Shown here: positions 17,664 to 26,142 of the stretch, piece by piece
How the letters are laid out: each line of letters starts with the position of its first letter
How positions within the stretch are numbered: position 1 is the first letter of the stretch
Assembly (NCBI GenBank): GCA_007130825.1
Contig: SLRT01000147.1
Location: 1-42,518, forward strand
Length of the DNA: 42,518 nt
DNA from: Syntrophomonadaceae bacterium
Lineage (GTDB): Bacteria; Bacillota; Dethiobacteria; DTU022
Direction: 5' to 3'
The notes under the pieces: model-generated
What the model was told of the DNA's origin: nothing
Databases searched by the model: none
What the model saw: the letters and a program-made list of their open reading frames with translations, nothing else
Position numbers and translations under genes: made by a program

Positions 17664-18161
17664 TTACTTTTGGTTAAATGTATCCCACTTTTGGACCAGG
17701 GCATTAATTAAATCCGCCCTGGTGATAATCCCCTGCAGCTTATTATTCTCGTTAGTAACAGGGATACGATTAATGCTGTGTTCATACATTAAACGGCTGA
17801 CATCATAAAGCGGGGTATCTTCGGTAACCGAAATAACATCGGTTGTCATCAAAGTTTCTACTGTCGTTGCGGCTACCAGTTCGATCACTTCCACTCCCCG
17901 GTGGGTGATATCAACATGCAATACTTCCTTGCCCTTGGTGAATACCTGGTGTGGGTCACGCAAGGGTTGACCAATAATTTGCTGGGTATAACGCAAGATA
18001 TCCGTTTCCGAAATAACCCCGATCAAGTAATCTTCATCATCTACCACCGGCATACCGCTAAAAGAGTTTTCATCTAAAATTTCGGCCGCTCTCTTCAGTG
18101 AAGTGTCCGTCTTAACACTGATTACCGGAGCTGTCATCACTTCTTTCGCCAACACCGCCAT
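17664..18161 (-). CDS. CBS-domain pair protein
   Basis: The 165-residue protein consists of two CBS domains: AKEVMTAPVISVKTDTSLK near the N-terminus and VETLMTTDVISVTEDTPLYD in the second half, separated by an insert. Such stand-alone pairs bind adenosyl nucleotides and regulate partners. ATG at 18161 is chosen because GGAGG lies 7 nt before it; an upstream in-frame start lacks support. It lies just before the MttB-family copy 1 and just after the betaine transporter, whose ATPase also carries a CBS pair. Its partner is inferred, not shown. Confidence 0.85.
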   Translation of the reverse strand: MAVLAKEVMTAPVISVKTDTSLKRAAEILDENSFSGMPVVDDEDYLIGVISETDILRYTQQIIGQPLRDPHQVFTKGKEVLHVDITHRGVEVIELVAATTVETLMTTDVISVTEDTPLYDVSRLMYEHSINRIPVTNENNKLQGIITRADLINALVQKWDTFNQK

Positions 18162-18235
18162 ATTAATCCCTCCATTCATACTTGTCAATACATAATTCAC
18201 ACTGCTCCATAGCAATACCGCATTACATTAATCCT

Positions 18236-18270
18236 AAAAAGGGACAAGCAAGATTATTCCTGCTTGCCCC
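18236..18270 (-). terminator. Intrinsic terminator after betaine transporter operon
   Basis: On the minus strand GGGGCAAGCA (18270-18261) pairs with TGCTTGTCCC (18250-18241) through ten base pairs with one G-U, a 10-nt loop, and then TTTTTAGG. It lies 79 bp beyond the stop of the binding-protein gene and before the CBS gene, so it separates the transporter from the CBS-mttB unit. Confidence 0.85.
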
Positions 18271-18348
18271 TACAATAAATGGCTGTTTTTCCCTTACACC
18301 ATAACCTGATATTTTTGTTTACCGGGTAATGAACGCAACCCGATCAGG

Positions 18349-19278
18349 TTACTCGCCGCCGATAAAGCCTTCTTCAAGAAGCCATTCTTCAGCCACTTCG
18401 CGTGGAGTCATATCTTCCATATCAACCTTCATGTTCAGGGAAGACATAACTTCAGGTGTCAATGATACAGCAATCGGGTTGAGTATATCTGTTATTTCGG
18501 GAAATTCGTCCAGAATTTCCTGGCGGATAACCGGCGCACAGTTGTAAACAGGGTGGAATTCCTGATCGTCAACCAGGTTAACCAGGTTAAATTCAGCAAT
18601 ACGAGCATCTGTAGCAAAACCCATCGCCGTAGCATGTTCACCTTCATTTAACGCACCGTAGGTAATTCCCAGGTCCATAACTTCATAGCTTTCAAACTCA
18701 AAGCCGTAATGGACCTGCAATTGTTCCAAGCCGTCATCACGCGCTTCGTATTCATGGTCGGTGGCAAAAGTCCATTCACCCGGTTCAGGAGCTTCCACTC
18801 CTTCATTGATGGCGTCAGCGAGGTCACTGAGTGTTTCAATACCAAGTTCGTCGGCGTCTTCCTGGCGCATCATAATAGTATAGGTGTTATTGAACGGTGT
18901 TTTATCCAACCAGACCAGGTCATTTTCCTCCAGATCCCACTCGGAAATTGTAGCATATGCTTCCTCAGGGTCGGTGATCACGTCTGCTCCCATGAACTCG
19001 ACCAGCGCTGTACCGGTGTATTCCCAGTACATGTTAATATCTCCTCTTTCCAGAGCTTCGCGGGCAACCACTGTGCCACCAAGGTTGGTTTCATCTTCTG
19101 TCGGGATACCGGCATCCTCCAGGGCAACAAGGGCAACCTGGCCCAGGATTAACTGCTCGGTAAACTCCTTCGAACCGACCGTCACTGTAGGCTCATCGGG
19201 TTCACACCCCATTACAAATAAGGAACCTACCAGAAACATCAAGACTAAAGACAGTGCTAACATCTTCTTCATTGTCAT
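18349..19278 (-). CDS. Glycine betaine/carnitine/choline ABC transporter, substrate-binding lipoprotein (OpuCC-like)
   Basis: The 309-residue protein has a lipoprotein signal peptide with lipobox VMGC (Cys at about residue 25), then a type-2 binding-protein fold of the OpuAC/OpuCC family starting VTVGSKEFTEQLILGQ. Segments such as MYWEYTGTALVEFMG match the family. GGGGG lies 12 nt before the ATG. It is the last gene of the four-gene transporter set and is followed by a strong terminator. It should capture a quaternary amine outside the cell and feed the two permeases. Exact substrate (betaine, choline or carnitine) cannot be read from the sequence by eye. Confidence 0.9.
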   Translation of the reverse strand: MTMKKMLALSLVLMFLVGSLFVMGCEPDEPTVTVGSKEFTEQLILGQVALVALEDAGIPTEDETNLGGTVVAREALERGDINMYWEYTGTALVEFMGADVITDPEEAYATISEWDLEENDLVWLDKTPFNNTYTIMMRQEDADELGIETLSDLADAINEGVEAPEPGEWTFATDHEYEARDDGLEQLQVHYGFEFESYEVMDLGITYGALNEGEHATAMGFATDARIAEFNLVNLVDDQEFHPVYNCAPVIRQEILDEFPEITDILNPIAVSLTPEVMSSLNMKVDMEDMTPREVAEEWLLEEGFIGGE

Positions 19279-19424
19279 AAACTCAATTTACCCCCTTCTA
19301 ATTTAATAGTCCTGGAAAAACAGCCAAACTCTAAAACTCTACATAAATAGCTTTATCTGCATAATTTTCATGACCAAACCTTATTTTTCCATATAATTTA
19401 AGCTGTCAAATCTGCTTTTATCTA

Positions 19425-20147
19425 TCATGTCCAGCGCACGACTCTTTCTTCAACCTTCCCAATCATATAGTCGAGAAAAATAGCGGTAATTGCAGCTATA
19501 ACAGCCCCGGTGAAAATAATCATGTCCCGGTGCACAGAAAGCCCGGTGACAATGAGGTCACCTAAACCGCCGCCACCAATAAAGGTGGCCAGAGTTGCTG
19601 CTCCAACGTTAATCACAATGGCAGTCCGAATACCGGCTACAATAATCGGAAAAGCAATAGGCAGCTCAATTTTAGTCAAGACTCGGAAAGGATTCATGCC
19701 CATGCCTCTGGCCGCTTCAACAATACTTCTTTCGACACCATCAATACCGGCAAAAGTATTCCTTAAAATGGGTAGTATCGAGTAAATAAACAGGGCAAAA
19801 ACGGCTACCCGGAAGCCCAAACCCAAAACCGTATAGAAAAGTGCCAGTACAGCCAGGCTGGGAACAGTCTGGCCGATATTAACAATATTCTCTGCTACTC
19901 TGCCTATATAGTAAAGTTTAGGGCGGGAAAGCATGATTCCACCTAAAACGCCAACGATTGTAGCCCCAATCATCGACACAAGAAGAAGGGCCATGTGTTC
20001 ACGTATAACCCTGAATACCCTTTCATAAGTAAGCATGCGCGCTACAATAGAATCAGTCGGATTGTTGACAGTATAGATAACCACTGCAGCACCGATCCCA
20101 AGCATTATTAACGGTATAATCAACCATTTCCAAAGATTTTGGAGCAT
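19425..20147 (-). CDS. Quaternary amine ABC transporter permease (OpuCB/OpuCD-like)
   Basis: The 240-residue membrane protein has about six helices and the inner-membrane permease (EAA) loop region VERSIVEAARGMGMNPFRVL near residue 145, which contacts the ATPase. AAGGAGG lies about 10 nt before the ATG. It starts 2 bp after the ATPase gene ends. Together with the permease at 21262-22002 it forms the membrane part of an OpuC-type importer. Confidence 0.9.
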   Translation of the reverse strand: MLQNLWKWLIIPLIMLGIGAAVVIYTVNNPTDSIVARMLTYERVFRVIREHMALLLVSMIGATIVGVLGGIMLSRPKLYYIGRVAENIVNIGQTVPSLAVLALFYTVLGLGFRVAVFALFIYSILPILRNTFAGIDGVERSIVEAARGMGMNPFRVLTKIELPIAFPIIVAGIRTAIVINVGAATLATFIGGGGLGDLIVTGLSVHRDMIIFTGAVIAAITAIFLDYMIGKVEERVVRWT

Positions 20148-20149
20148 AG

Positions 20150-21262
20150 TTAGTTATCCTCCTTGACCACGTTGAGCAGATCACCCAGGGTAATTGTTCC
20201 CTCGTACTGGTCATCTTCATTGACCACGGCAACATATCCTTCTCCTAATTCAAGCATAACCGAAAGAGCATCGTTTAAAGTGGCATCACTGGTCACCGTA
20301 TCAGACACATCCTGACAATAATCTTTAGCCACTTCCCCGGTTGTTCGCTTTAAATCGTTTACTCCGATAATCCCCTTCAGCTTGTTATTGCGATCAACTA
20401 CTATAACCGTTCTGATATCGCTTTGATCAAGCTGTTTTTTTATTTCTTCTGTTTGTGCATCTTCAGAAATCGGTTTTGCCCTGTTCACATCTTCTAAAAT
20501 CTCGTTGATCCGAATCAGGTGCAGGCGTTTAATCGAACGGTTCCGACCGACCAGGTTGGAAACAAATTCATCGGCAGGCGCACTAAGCAAATCGCTTGGG
20601 GTGGCATGTTGAATAAGTTCACCCTCCCGCATCACTGCAATTGTATCACTCATTTTAATCGCTTCGTCAATATCGTGGGTAACAAAAACAATCGTTTTGC
20701 CCATACGCTCCTGAATGCGTAAAAACTCGTTTTGCAGGCGAGCCCTGGTGATCGGGTCAACTGCGCCGAAAGGCTCGTCCATCAACATGATTGGAGGGTC
20801 AGAAACCATAGCCCGGGCCACTCCGACCCGCTGGCGCTGACCGCCACTCAAAGCTGAAGGATAACGGCTTTTAAAAACATTCGGATCCAAACCAACAAGA
20901 GTCATTACCTCGTCAACCTTCTGTTTTACTTGATCCGCCGGCCAATGTTTTTCGTTGGGAACTGTTGCCACATTTTCTTCAATAGTCATATGGGGAAACA
21001 GTCCAATTTCCTGAATAACATAACCGATGTCGAGTCGAAGTTTGATCGGGTCCATTTTAAGGGCTTCTTCACCGCGGATATAAATTTTACCCCCGGTCGG
21101 CTCATAAAGGCGGTTAATCATTTTCATGGTAGTAGTTTTTCCACATCCGGAAGGGCCGACTAAAACACATACATCGCCCTCTTTAACCTCTAAGTTCAAA
21201 TCCTTCACCGCGGGTATTGTATGACCCGGAAATATCTTTGATAATCCTTCCAGTTTAATCAT
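20150..21262 (-). CDS. Quaternary amine ABC transporter ATP-binding protein with CBS pair (OpuCA-like)
   Basis: The 370-residue ATPase has Walker A GPSGCGKTT (about residues 34-42), signature LSGGQRQRVGVARAM (about 140-154), Walker B IMLMDEPFGAVDP and the switch His in FVTHDIDEA. The C-terminal part (about residues 250-370) carries two CBS domains, as in OpuCA/OpuAA of betaine importers, where they sense ionic strength or nucleotides. Its ATG overlaps the upstream permease stop by one base (TAATG). It powers the importer whose other subunits flank it on both sides. Confidence 0.94.
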   Translation of the reverse strand: MIKLEGLSKIFPGHTIPAVKDLNLEVKEGDVCVLVGPSGCGKTTTMKMINRLYEPTGGKIYIRGEEALKMDPIKLRLDIGYVIQEIGLFPHMTIEENVATVPNEKHWPADQVKQKVDEVMTLVGLDPNVFKSRYPSALSGGQRQRVGVARAMVSDPPIMLMDEPFGAVDPITRARLQNEFLRIQERMGKTIVFVTHDIDEAIKMSDTIAVMREGELIQHATPSDLLSAPADEFVSNLVGRNRSIKRLHLIRINEILEDVNRAKPISEDAQTEEIKKQLDQSDIRTVIVVDRNNKLKGIIGVNDLKRTTGEVAKDYCQDVSDTVTSDATLNDALSVMLELGEGYVAVVNEDDQYEGTITLGDLLNVVKEDN

Positions 21263-22002
21263 TATTCTGTTACCTCCCTAGTCCTGCCTTCTACACTGAA
21301 TCGTTTTTCGCCCCAGTATAAGAGGTAGTCAAAAGCTACTGCTATAATGGAAACACCGATTGCCCCGGCAATGATCATCGGCTGATGTCCGCGTGAAATA
21401 CCAGAGAAAATCAGTTCTCCCAACCCCCCTGCACCAACATAGGCAGCAATTGCTGCAATGCCAATCATCATAACAGCAGCGGTACGAATACCAGCCATAA
21501 TCACCGGCCTGGCCAGGGGAAGTTTGATCTTTAACAGAACACGCCGCTCAGTCATACCCATCCCCTTCGCCGCCTCAACAATAGCCGGATCAAGCTCCCT
21601 GATCCCGGTATAGGTATTACGCACAATTGGCAGCAAGCTGTAAAGAACCAGGGCCACCACTCCGGTAGTAAAACCGATCCCGAATATAGGCACCATAAAT
21701 GCCAGCATGGCCATGCTCGGAATAACCATTAAGACCTGGCAAATCCCCAGCACCGTCTGAGCAAAGCTCTCATAATAGCTGATAATAACCCCCACCACCA
21801 CAGAGACAGCAATAGCTATAACGAGTGTAAAAACTACCAACCAGAGGTGTTCAAGCATCAAATCTAAGATCAAATCACTGCGCCGGGATAGATAATCGAT
21901 TGTCCGCATAATAATACCCGGATCTTCGGATTGGGCTGAAAGTACTATCCCATTTACCGCTCTACTAAAAAAGTTACCCATACAGCTTATAAATTGGTCC
22001 AT
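21262..22002 (-). CDS. Quaternary amine ABC transporter permease (OpuCB/OpuCD-like), first gene
   Basis: The 246-residue membrane protein has about six helices and an EAA loop (DPAIVEAAKGMGMTERRVLL, about residues 137-156), and is clearly a paralogue of the permease at 19425-20147. AAGGGTGA lies about 10 nt before the ATG. It is the first gene of the permease-ATPase-permease-binding protein set, an order different from the A-B-C-D order of Bacillus opuC. A dyad-rich upstream gap holds the candidate promoter. Confidence 0.9.
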   Translation of the reverse strand: MDQFISCMGNFFSRAVNGIVLSAQSEDPGIIMRTIDYLSRRSDLILDLMLEHLWLVVFTLVIAIAVSVVVGVIISYYESFAQTVLGICQVLMVIPSMAMLAFMVPIFGIGFTTGVVALVLYSLLPIVRNTYTGIRELDPAIVEAAKGMGMTERRVLLKIKLPLARPVIMAGIRTAAVMMIGIAAIAAYVGAGGLGELIFSGISRGHQPMIIAGAIGVSIIAVAFDYLLYWGEKRFSVEGRTREVTE

Positions 22003-22208
22003 AAAGCAGCAATCACCCTTTCTGTATTTTGATGATCTATCTCAAAGCAATAGCTAGATCCTGCGGTCGCATGATTATGACTGTTTCATAGCTGTTGAGT
22101 TAATGCCTGTAAAGCTTTCGGGAAAGTCCAGAAAATCAGTATTGTGAAGTTTATACCTGAAAACCAAAATAAAACTAAAATAATTCTATCATATTAAACC
22201 CTGAAGCA

Positions 22209-22237
22209 ATTATTTCATATAACAAAAACAGTTACAA
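22209..22237 (-). promoter_or_regulatory. Candidate promoter of the betaine transporter operon
   Basis: On the minus strand TTGTAA (22237-22232) and AATAAT (22214-22209) are 17 nt apart, matching the sigma-A hexamers at four and five of six positions. It lies about 205 nt before the first transporter gene. Confidence 0.35.
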
Positions 22238-22277
22238 ATAATACTTTTGGTTAAATAACGGCAATATTGCGCTTAAT

Positions 22278-22299
22278 ATTTAGCTATAGAAAGCTAAAT
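22278..22299. repeat. 22-bp dyad ATTTAGCT-N6-AGCTAAAT
   Basis: Perfect 8-bp arms at 22278-22285 and 22292-22299. It lies upstream of the candidate transporter promoter and next to a GCAATATTGC palindrome, a position suitable for a regulator of the methylamine/betaine genes. The binding protein is unknown. Confidence 0.4.
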
Positions 22300-22376
22300 C
22301 GTTATAATCAGAACTTATGTTGTTACAGAGCAGACAGATAAGATATATTCGCGCTATCCATGCTTATTACCAGGGC

Positions 22377-23627
22377 TTACTTAACAACTTCGATTACCCC
22401 TACCAGACCATGTCCCAAACCATGACCCTGCTGGAGATTCATTTCCAGGCTCCTGATGGCGTAACCCAGCTGCGCTTCGATTAAATCTGCCCTTATATCG
22501 CCATACAGCCCTTTACTGCCTTCAAGGGTTTGTCTCATCACCCGGTAAGCTTTCTCCAGGGGTTTAACATCAGTTTGTGGAGGATAAGGCAAAAGCTCCT
22601 CATCACTGTCATAGTGCTCCATCAAGGTCATTGTATAGTCAACCAGTTCGTTCCAACTATTCGCCAATAACTGCAAAGATTTGTTTTGCCAGTCAAAACC
22701 TTCCCGGGGCTTATAATCCACTTTTAAATCGGGGAAATAGGTCCGCAGTCCGCGTTCAAACAGAGATGACACCATCAAACGCAGGGGCTGCGCATTATCG
22801 TTATAAGTGCCTGTCTCAATATGTCGCCCCACAAACAGTGAACGATCAAAAAAGCGTAACACCTTCAGCCCTACCCCCGCTTTACGGGCTGCGCTTTCCA
22901 AAATTTTAAAGACCTCGGCAGGTGTCATAAGCCGCAGTGGAAATGAAGATAATTCCACGCTGTCTCTTTCTTCTTCTGAATACAGATAATTGATTACATA
23001 GTCGATATATGATACTTCTTCCGGATTGCGCGTCCACAGGTTTTGCCACTCATATGAATAACGCCCGATAAAATCAGCCAGGATCAGGCTTCCGTTGTGG
23101 CCATGTTTACCCATATCGACAAATAGCTTTTCCAGTTCTTCGTTAGTACAGTGCGATAGGGTCCCGTAGGAAGTAAAGTAGAGGTCGTATGATTCCTCAT
23201 TTTCATCCAAAGGCAGACCGTTGGAAAAATCACCTTTACAAAATTCAACATGCTCATAATCACCGAATAGATTTTCCGCTTCTTTGAGCAAGTCAACGCT
23301 TAAATCAATTCCTTTGTATTGATCCATCATATCTTCCTGGATCAGTCGCGTATCAAACTGCGAAAGCCTTGCTTCCCTGGCCATTTTACTCAACAGTTCG
23401 TAACCGTCACCGGTTCCGCAACCCAGATCATAAAAACGCAAACCTTCTCCGCTGCTGCCCCCTGTTTTCGACTTGACTACCTCTTCGAGGTGCGGTCTGA
23501 GATAGTAAGTTGTAATAAAGTCTTCAAACTGGGTACGCACATGATCATATTTACAGCGCAGGCCGGCTACCTGTTCGCTGTATCTTCCATGGCGTATCGC
23601 TTCTTTATAGGCATTATCAGCATCCAT
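22377..23627 (-). CDS. Class I SAM-dependent methyltransferase of unknown substrate
   Basis: The 416-residue protein has a Rossmann methyltransferase core with the SAM-binding motif FYDLGCGTGDGYELL (about residues 64-78), then YKGIDLSVDLLKEAE (acidic end of strand 2) and YDLYFTSYGTLSHC (motif IV region). The C-terminal 200 residues are not recognised. ATG at 23627 is chosen because GGGGGAGAG lies 5 nt before it; it follows the corrinoid-protein stop by one base, so the two are probably cotranslated. A conventional SAM methyltransferase so tightly linked to a corrinoid methyl carrier is not part of the textbook methylamine systems. It may remethylate a product or make an osmolyte; both are guesses. 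Confidence 0.8.
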   Translation of the reverse strand: MDADNAYKEAIRHGRYSEQVAGLRCKYDHVRTQFEDFITTYYLRPHLEEVVKSKTGGSSGEGLRFYDLGCGTGDGYELLSKMAREARLSQFDTRLIQEDMMDQYKGIDLSVDLLKEAENLFGDYEHVEFCKGDFSNGLPLDENEESYDLYFTSYGTLSHCTNEELEKLFVDMGKHGHNGSLILADFIGRYSYEWQNLWTRNPEEVSYIDYVINYLYSEEERDSVELSSFPLRLMTPAEVFKILESAARKAGVGLKVLRFFDRSLFVGRHIETGTYNDNAQPLRLMVSSLFERGLRTYFPDLKVDYKPREGFDWQNKSLQLLANSWNELVDYTMTLMEHYDSDEELLPYPPQTDVKPLEKAYRVMRQTLEGSKGLYGDIRADLIEAQLGYAIRSLEMNLQQGHGLGHGLVGVIEVVK

Positions 23628-23628
23628 C

Positions 23629-24327
23629 TTAACTCTCCCCCTTTGCTTGTAACAACTGTTCTGCCACCCGGATAGCGGCAAAAGCATCTTTTCCATAACC
23701 GTCGGCACCGATCTCCCGGGCAAAATCTTCAGAAGTCGGCGCACCGCCGATAATTACTTTTACCTGGCCGCGAAGTCCTTTTTGTTCGAGCTCCTTGACC
23801 ACATCACCCATGTTCACCATGGTGGTGTTAAGTAAGGCAGAAAGGCCGACTAAACCAGCATTTTCTTCTTCCGCCACTTCAACTATGCGGGCGGCAGGCA
23901 CATCAATACCCAGATCTACAACCGTGAAACCGGCTCCTTTGAGCATAATCGAAACCAGATTTTTGCCGATATCATGCAGGTCCTTTTCCACCGTAGCCAT
24001 GACAACTTTACCTTTACCTTCGTTTTTGTCTCCACCAACCAGGTGCGGTTCCATGATGTTCATGCCCGCTTCAACTGCTTCGGCTGCGGTAAGCATGTCG
24101 GGAATAAAGTACTCTCCCGTTTCATACTTTTCCCCAACCAACTTCATACCCTGACTTAAGCCTTCAAGCAAAATAGTATTGGTATCAATTCCATTGTCCA
24201 AAGCTTCCTGGACCAGTTCAGCCACGCCGGGTTCTCCTGCAAAATCCTCTTCAATCCCTTCATCATCCTTGTTGCGACGACCCTGCAGGACATTTTCCAC
24301 TATACTTTCAATCAATTTTTCTTTCAA
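23629..24327 (-). CDS. Methylamine-type corrinoid protein (MttC/MtgC-like)
   Basis: The 232-residue protein is the methyl carrier of the system. It has an N-terminal helical cap (about residues 25-110, including GMKLVGEKYETGEYFIPDML) and a C-terminal B12-binding domain with DLHDIGKNL (about residues 115-123), whose His is the lower cobalt ligand, followed by GLSALLNTTM and GGAPTSEDFA. The start is TTG with AGGAGG 7 nt upstream. It lies 124 bp after the MttB-family gene, its presumed methyl donor, and one base before a SAM methyltransferase gene. The N-terminus is preceded by an unusually acidic, charged segment (RRNKDDEGIEEDF). Confidence 0.93.
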   Translation of the reverse strand: MKEKLIESIVENVLQGRRNKDDEGIEEDFAGEPGVAELVQEALDNGIDTNTILLEGLSQGMKLVGEKYETGEYFIPDMLTAAEAVEAGMNIMEPHLVGGDKNEGKGKVVMATVEKDLHDIGKNLVSIMLKGAGFTVVDLGIDVPAARIVEVAEEENAGLVGLSALLNTTMVNMGDVVKELEQKGLRGQVKVIIGGAPTSEDFAREIGADGYGKDAFAAIRVAEQLLQAKGES

Positions 24328-24451
24328 AAGTTTTCCTCCTTATCTTTAACAGCTTATTGTTTATAAAACAACCGGTACCTTTATCATCAATCCGGCTTTT
24401 TATCCAGATATTCTGTCTACCCGAGCATTAATTACAAACCGGCGCAGACAA

Positions 24452-25987
24452 TCATTTTGAGTACGGATTTAAACGTGGTAACAAACCAGGTGTCTTTTCA
24501 AAAATACGGTGGCAAATATCTTCCGACAGGTGCTGCGGTTCTTTGCCTTCAATCTCTTTTAGTTTTTCATTGACCATGAGCAGGGTTTGATCCTGATCCT
24601 CCGCATCACCTTCAAAGGGAAAACCGGCAAAGATTTGGCCCCTTCGAAGCATCTTTCGGGCATAACGGGCATACATCCGGTAAGGACTGTTCATGACTTC
24701 TTCGATCATTTTCTTTGTCCGATCGGCTTCTTCGGCCTTTACTCCGCTTTCCCGCTGAAGAAATTTGGCCATGCCAATCTGGTGATTATCAAGAATGGCC
24801 TGATCGGGAGAAAAAGTTTGGGTTTTATCCAGCAACCCAAAAGCATAATGAATAAGGTCGGGTGCGGCAAATGGCACTGCCGTAAAAGTGAACATTTTTT
24901 CCACGGAGGCCTGGATACCGGGTACCTTTGCATCGCCAACTCCGGCGGTGGAATAACAGGGCACCTTGTAATAGCGGGCCATTTGTGCGCAGGCCATGTT
25001 GTAATGACAAAATTCGGGTACGCCGTACATATCGTGCAAATCGTCCATGCGGGCCCGTACCGGTACCGCTCCATATATTACCGGCGCACCGGGGTTGGCC
25101 AGCTGGTTGATTACAATACCGGTTAAAGCCTCGGCATTAACCTGGGCAACCATGCCCATTTCGTCAATTGGAGCTGTCGATCCACCCTGGGGTGAAGTAG
25201 AGATGACCACGGGCAGACCGAGCCTGGCGATAGCAATCAGCTTTTCTGCGGTTTCCGCCACCACCTGCAGCGGACTTTTAATAACACTGGTAATAAAAGA
25301 GACGACCGGGTTTTTGACCAGTTCCGCTTTGCCCCCGGCGATTATTTCAGCCATACCTACCACTTTTTCAAGCTGATTAAAATCGGCAACCCCACCAATT
25401 ACAGGTTTTGTAATGTTATTTAATGAAGCAAAAAAGACATTTACATCTTTATTTTCAGTAGTAATATCTTCATCCTGCACATTAATGTTGCGGATAAAAA
25501 AGTCCAGATTTTCAAGTTGTTCCGCCAGATGAGCGGAGCGGCACAGATAGTCAACATTACCGCGATTCCTCTTTATTACCGGAAATACCCGTTCATGACC
25601 ATCCTGCTTGGATACATATGTCTCCGGCTCGACTTCCAGCCAATAATTAGTTTCTGATCCGCTGCCAAAATGAACCCTGGTTCCTTCTGCATCGAGGACA
25701 ACCCTGTTTTCAGGATTACGGGCTCCGAGAGTCACAATAGACGGGGCCGTTTCAAGCGCTTTTTTTACTACTTTTGCCGGAATACGGACCCACCAGGCAT
25801 CGTGCTCGCCCTCGCGGGTAGCCTTAACGCTCGCCCCGGCTTTTTCCAACAGGGAAACACTTTCTTCGTGGTAACATAGAATACCCGGGTTCTCCAAAAG
25901 ATCCAATGATGTCTTGTCAATTAGTTCAACCTGTTCCCGGCTTAAGCGTTCATATGGATTATCAACAATTACTCCTCGCTCACTCAA
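24452..25987 (-). CDS. MttB-superfamily corrinoid methyltransferase (non-pyrrolysine), copy 2
   Basis: The 511-residue protein is paralogous to the copy at 16.1-17.6 kb (shared VISTSPQGGSTAPIDEM versus STAPAAGATAPVTLAG segments). It has no in-frame TAG, so it belongs to the non-Pyl branch that includes MtgB, whose known substrates are quaternary amines such as glycine betaine. The start is TTG at 25987: the strong Shine-Dalgarno AAAGGAGG is too far away in linear terms but becomes properly spaced if an intervening hairpin folds (listed separately). It is the first gene of the corrinoid operon and adjoins the cognate carrier. Its leader contains a terminator-like hairpin. Confidence 0.9.
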   Translation of the reverse strand: MSERGVIVDNPYERLSREQVELIDKTSLDLLENPGILCYHEESVSLLEKAGASVKATREGEHDAWWVRIPAKVVKKALETAPSIVTLGARNPENRVVLDAEGTRVHFGSGSETNYWLEVEPETYVSKQDGHERVFPVIKRNRGNVDYLCRSAHLAEQLENLDFFIRNINVQDEDITTENKDVNVFFASLNNITKPVIGGVADFNQLEKVVGMAEIIAGGKAELVKNPVVSFITSVIKSPLQVVAETAEKLIAIARLGLPVVISTSPQGGSTAPIDEMGMVAQVNAEALTGIVINQLANPGAPVIYGAVPVRARMDDLHDMYGVPEFCHYNMACAQMARYYKVPCYSTAGVGDAKVPGIQASVEKMFTFTAVPFAAPDLIHYAFGLLDKTQTFSPDQAILDNHQIGMAKFLQRESGVKAEEADRTKKMIEEVMNSPYRMYARYARKMLRRGQIFAGFPFEGDAEDQDQTLLMVNEKLKEIEGKEPQHLSEDICHRIFEKTPGLLPRLNPYSK

Positions 25988-26026
25988 TCGTCCAGCCTGG
26001 ATAAATACCCCAGGCTGTTCACCTCC
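25988..26026 (-). promoter_or_regulatory. Shine-Dalgarno separated from TTG start by an 8-bp hairpin
   Basis: On the minus strand GGAGG (26026-26022) is followed by TGAA, then CAGCCTGG (26017-26010), a 9-nt loop, CCAGGCTG (26000-25993), GACGA and the TTG start (25987-25985). Linear spacing is 34 nt, but only 9 nt if the perfect 8-bp stem forms. No start codon lies in frame between. This resembles the structure-bridged ribosome-binding sites described for phage T4 gene 38. Confidence 0.6.
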
Positions 26027-26087
26027 TTTAATTGCTTGTTGTAAAATTTATTTTCCTGATGCCTGCAAATTATATTGGCACTAAAAT

Positions 26088-26142
26088 AAAAAAACCCCGT
26101 ATTGAATCGTTCAGGTCGCGCCTGATGTTGACTGTTATACGG
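26088..26142 (-). terminator. Intrinsic terminator in the leader of the MttB-family operon
   Basis: On the minus strand CCGTAT (26142-26137) pairs with ATACGG (26102-26097), enclosing an inner hairpin TCAGG / CCTGA (26125-26121 and 26115-26111), and is followed by GG and a run of seven T and then ATTTT. No minus-strand gene ends here: the upstream neighbour is a divergent plus-strand gene. The terminator therefore lies in the 5' leader of the MttB-family gene and probably acts as an attenuator. Confidence 0.7.

Larger units (their letters stand above)
22003..22376. other. 374-bp A+T-rich gap before the betaine transporter
   Basis: No gene is seen. The gap holds a candidate minus-strand promoter (22209-22237), a 22-bp dyad (22278-22299) and a 10-bp palindrome GCAATATTGC (22261-22270). 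The transcript leader downstream of that promoter would be about 200 nt, long enough for cis control, but I found no clear terminator hairpin with a T-run in it. Confidence 0.5.

Noticed and set aside
23629-23744. Upstream in-frame start of the SAM methyltransferase (40 extra residues)
   Set aside because: It would lie inside the corrinoid gene and has no ribosome-binding site; the ATG at 23627 has GGGGGAGAG just upstream.
16129-25987. Pyrrolysine-containing MttB genes
   Set aside because: Both MttB-family frames run full length with no in-frame TAG, so they belong to the non-Pyl branch.
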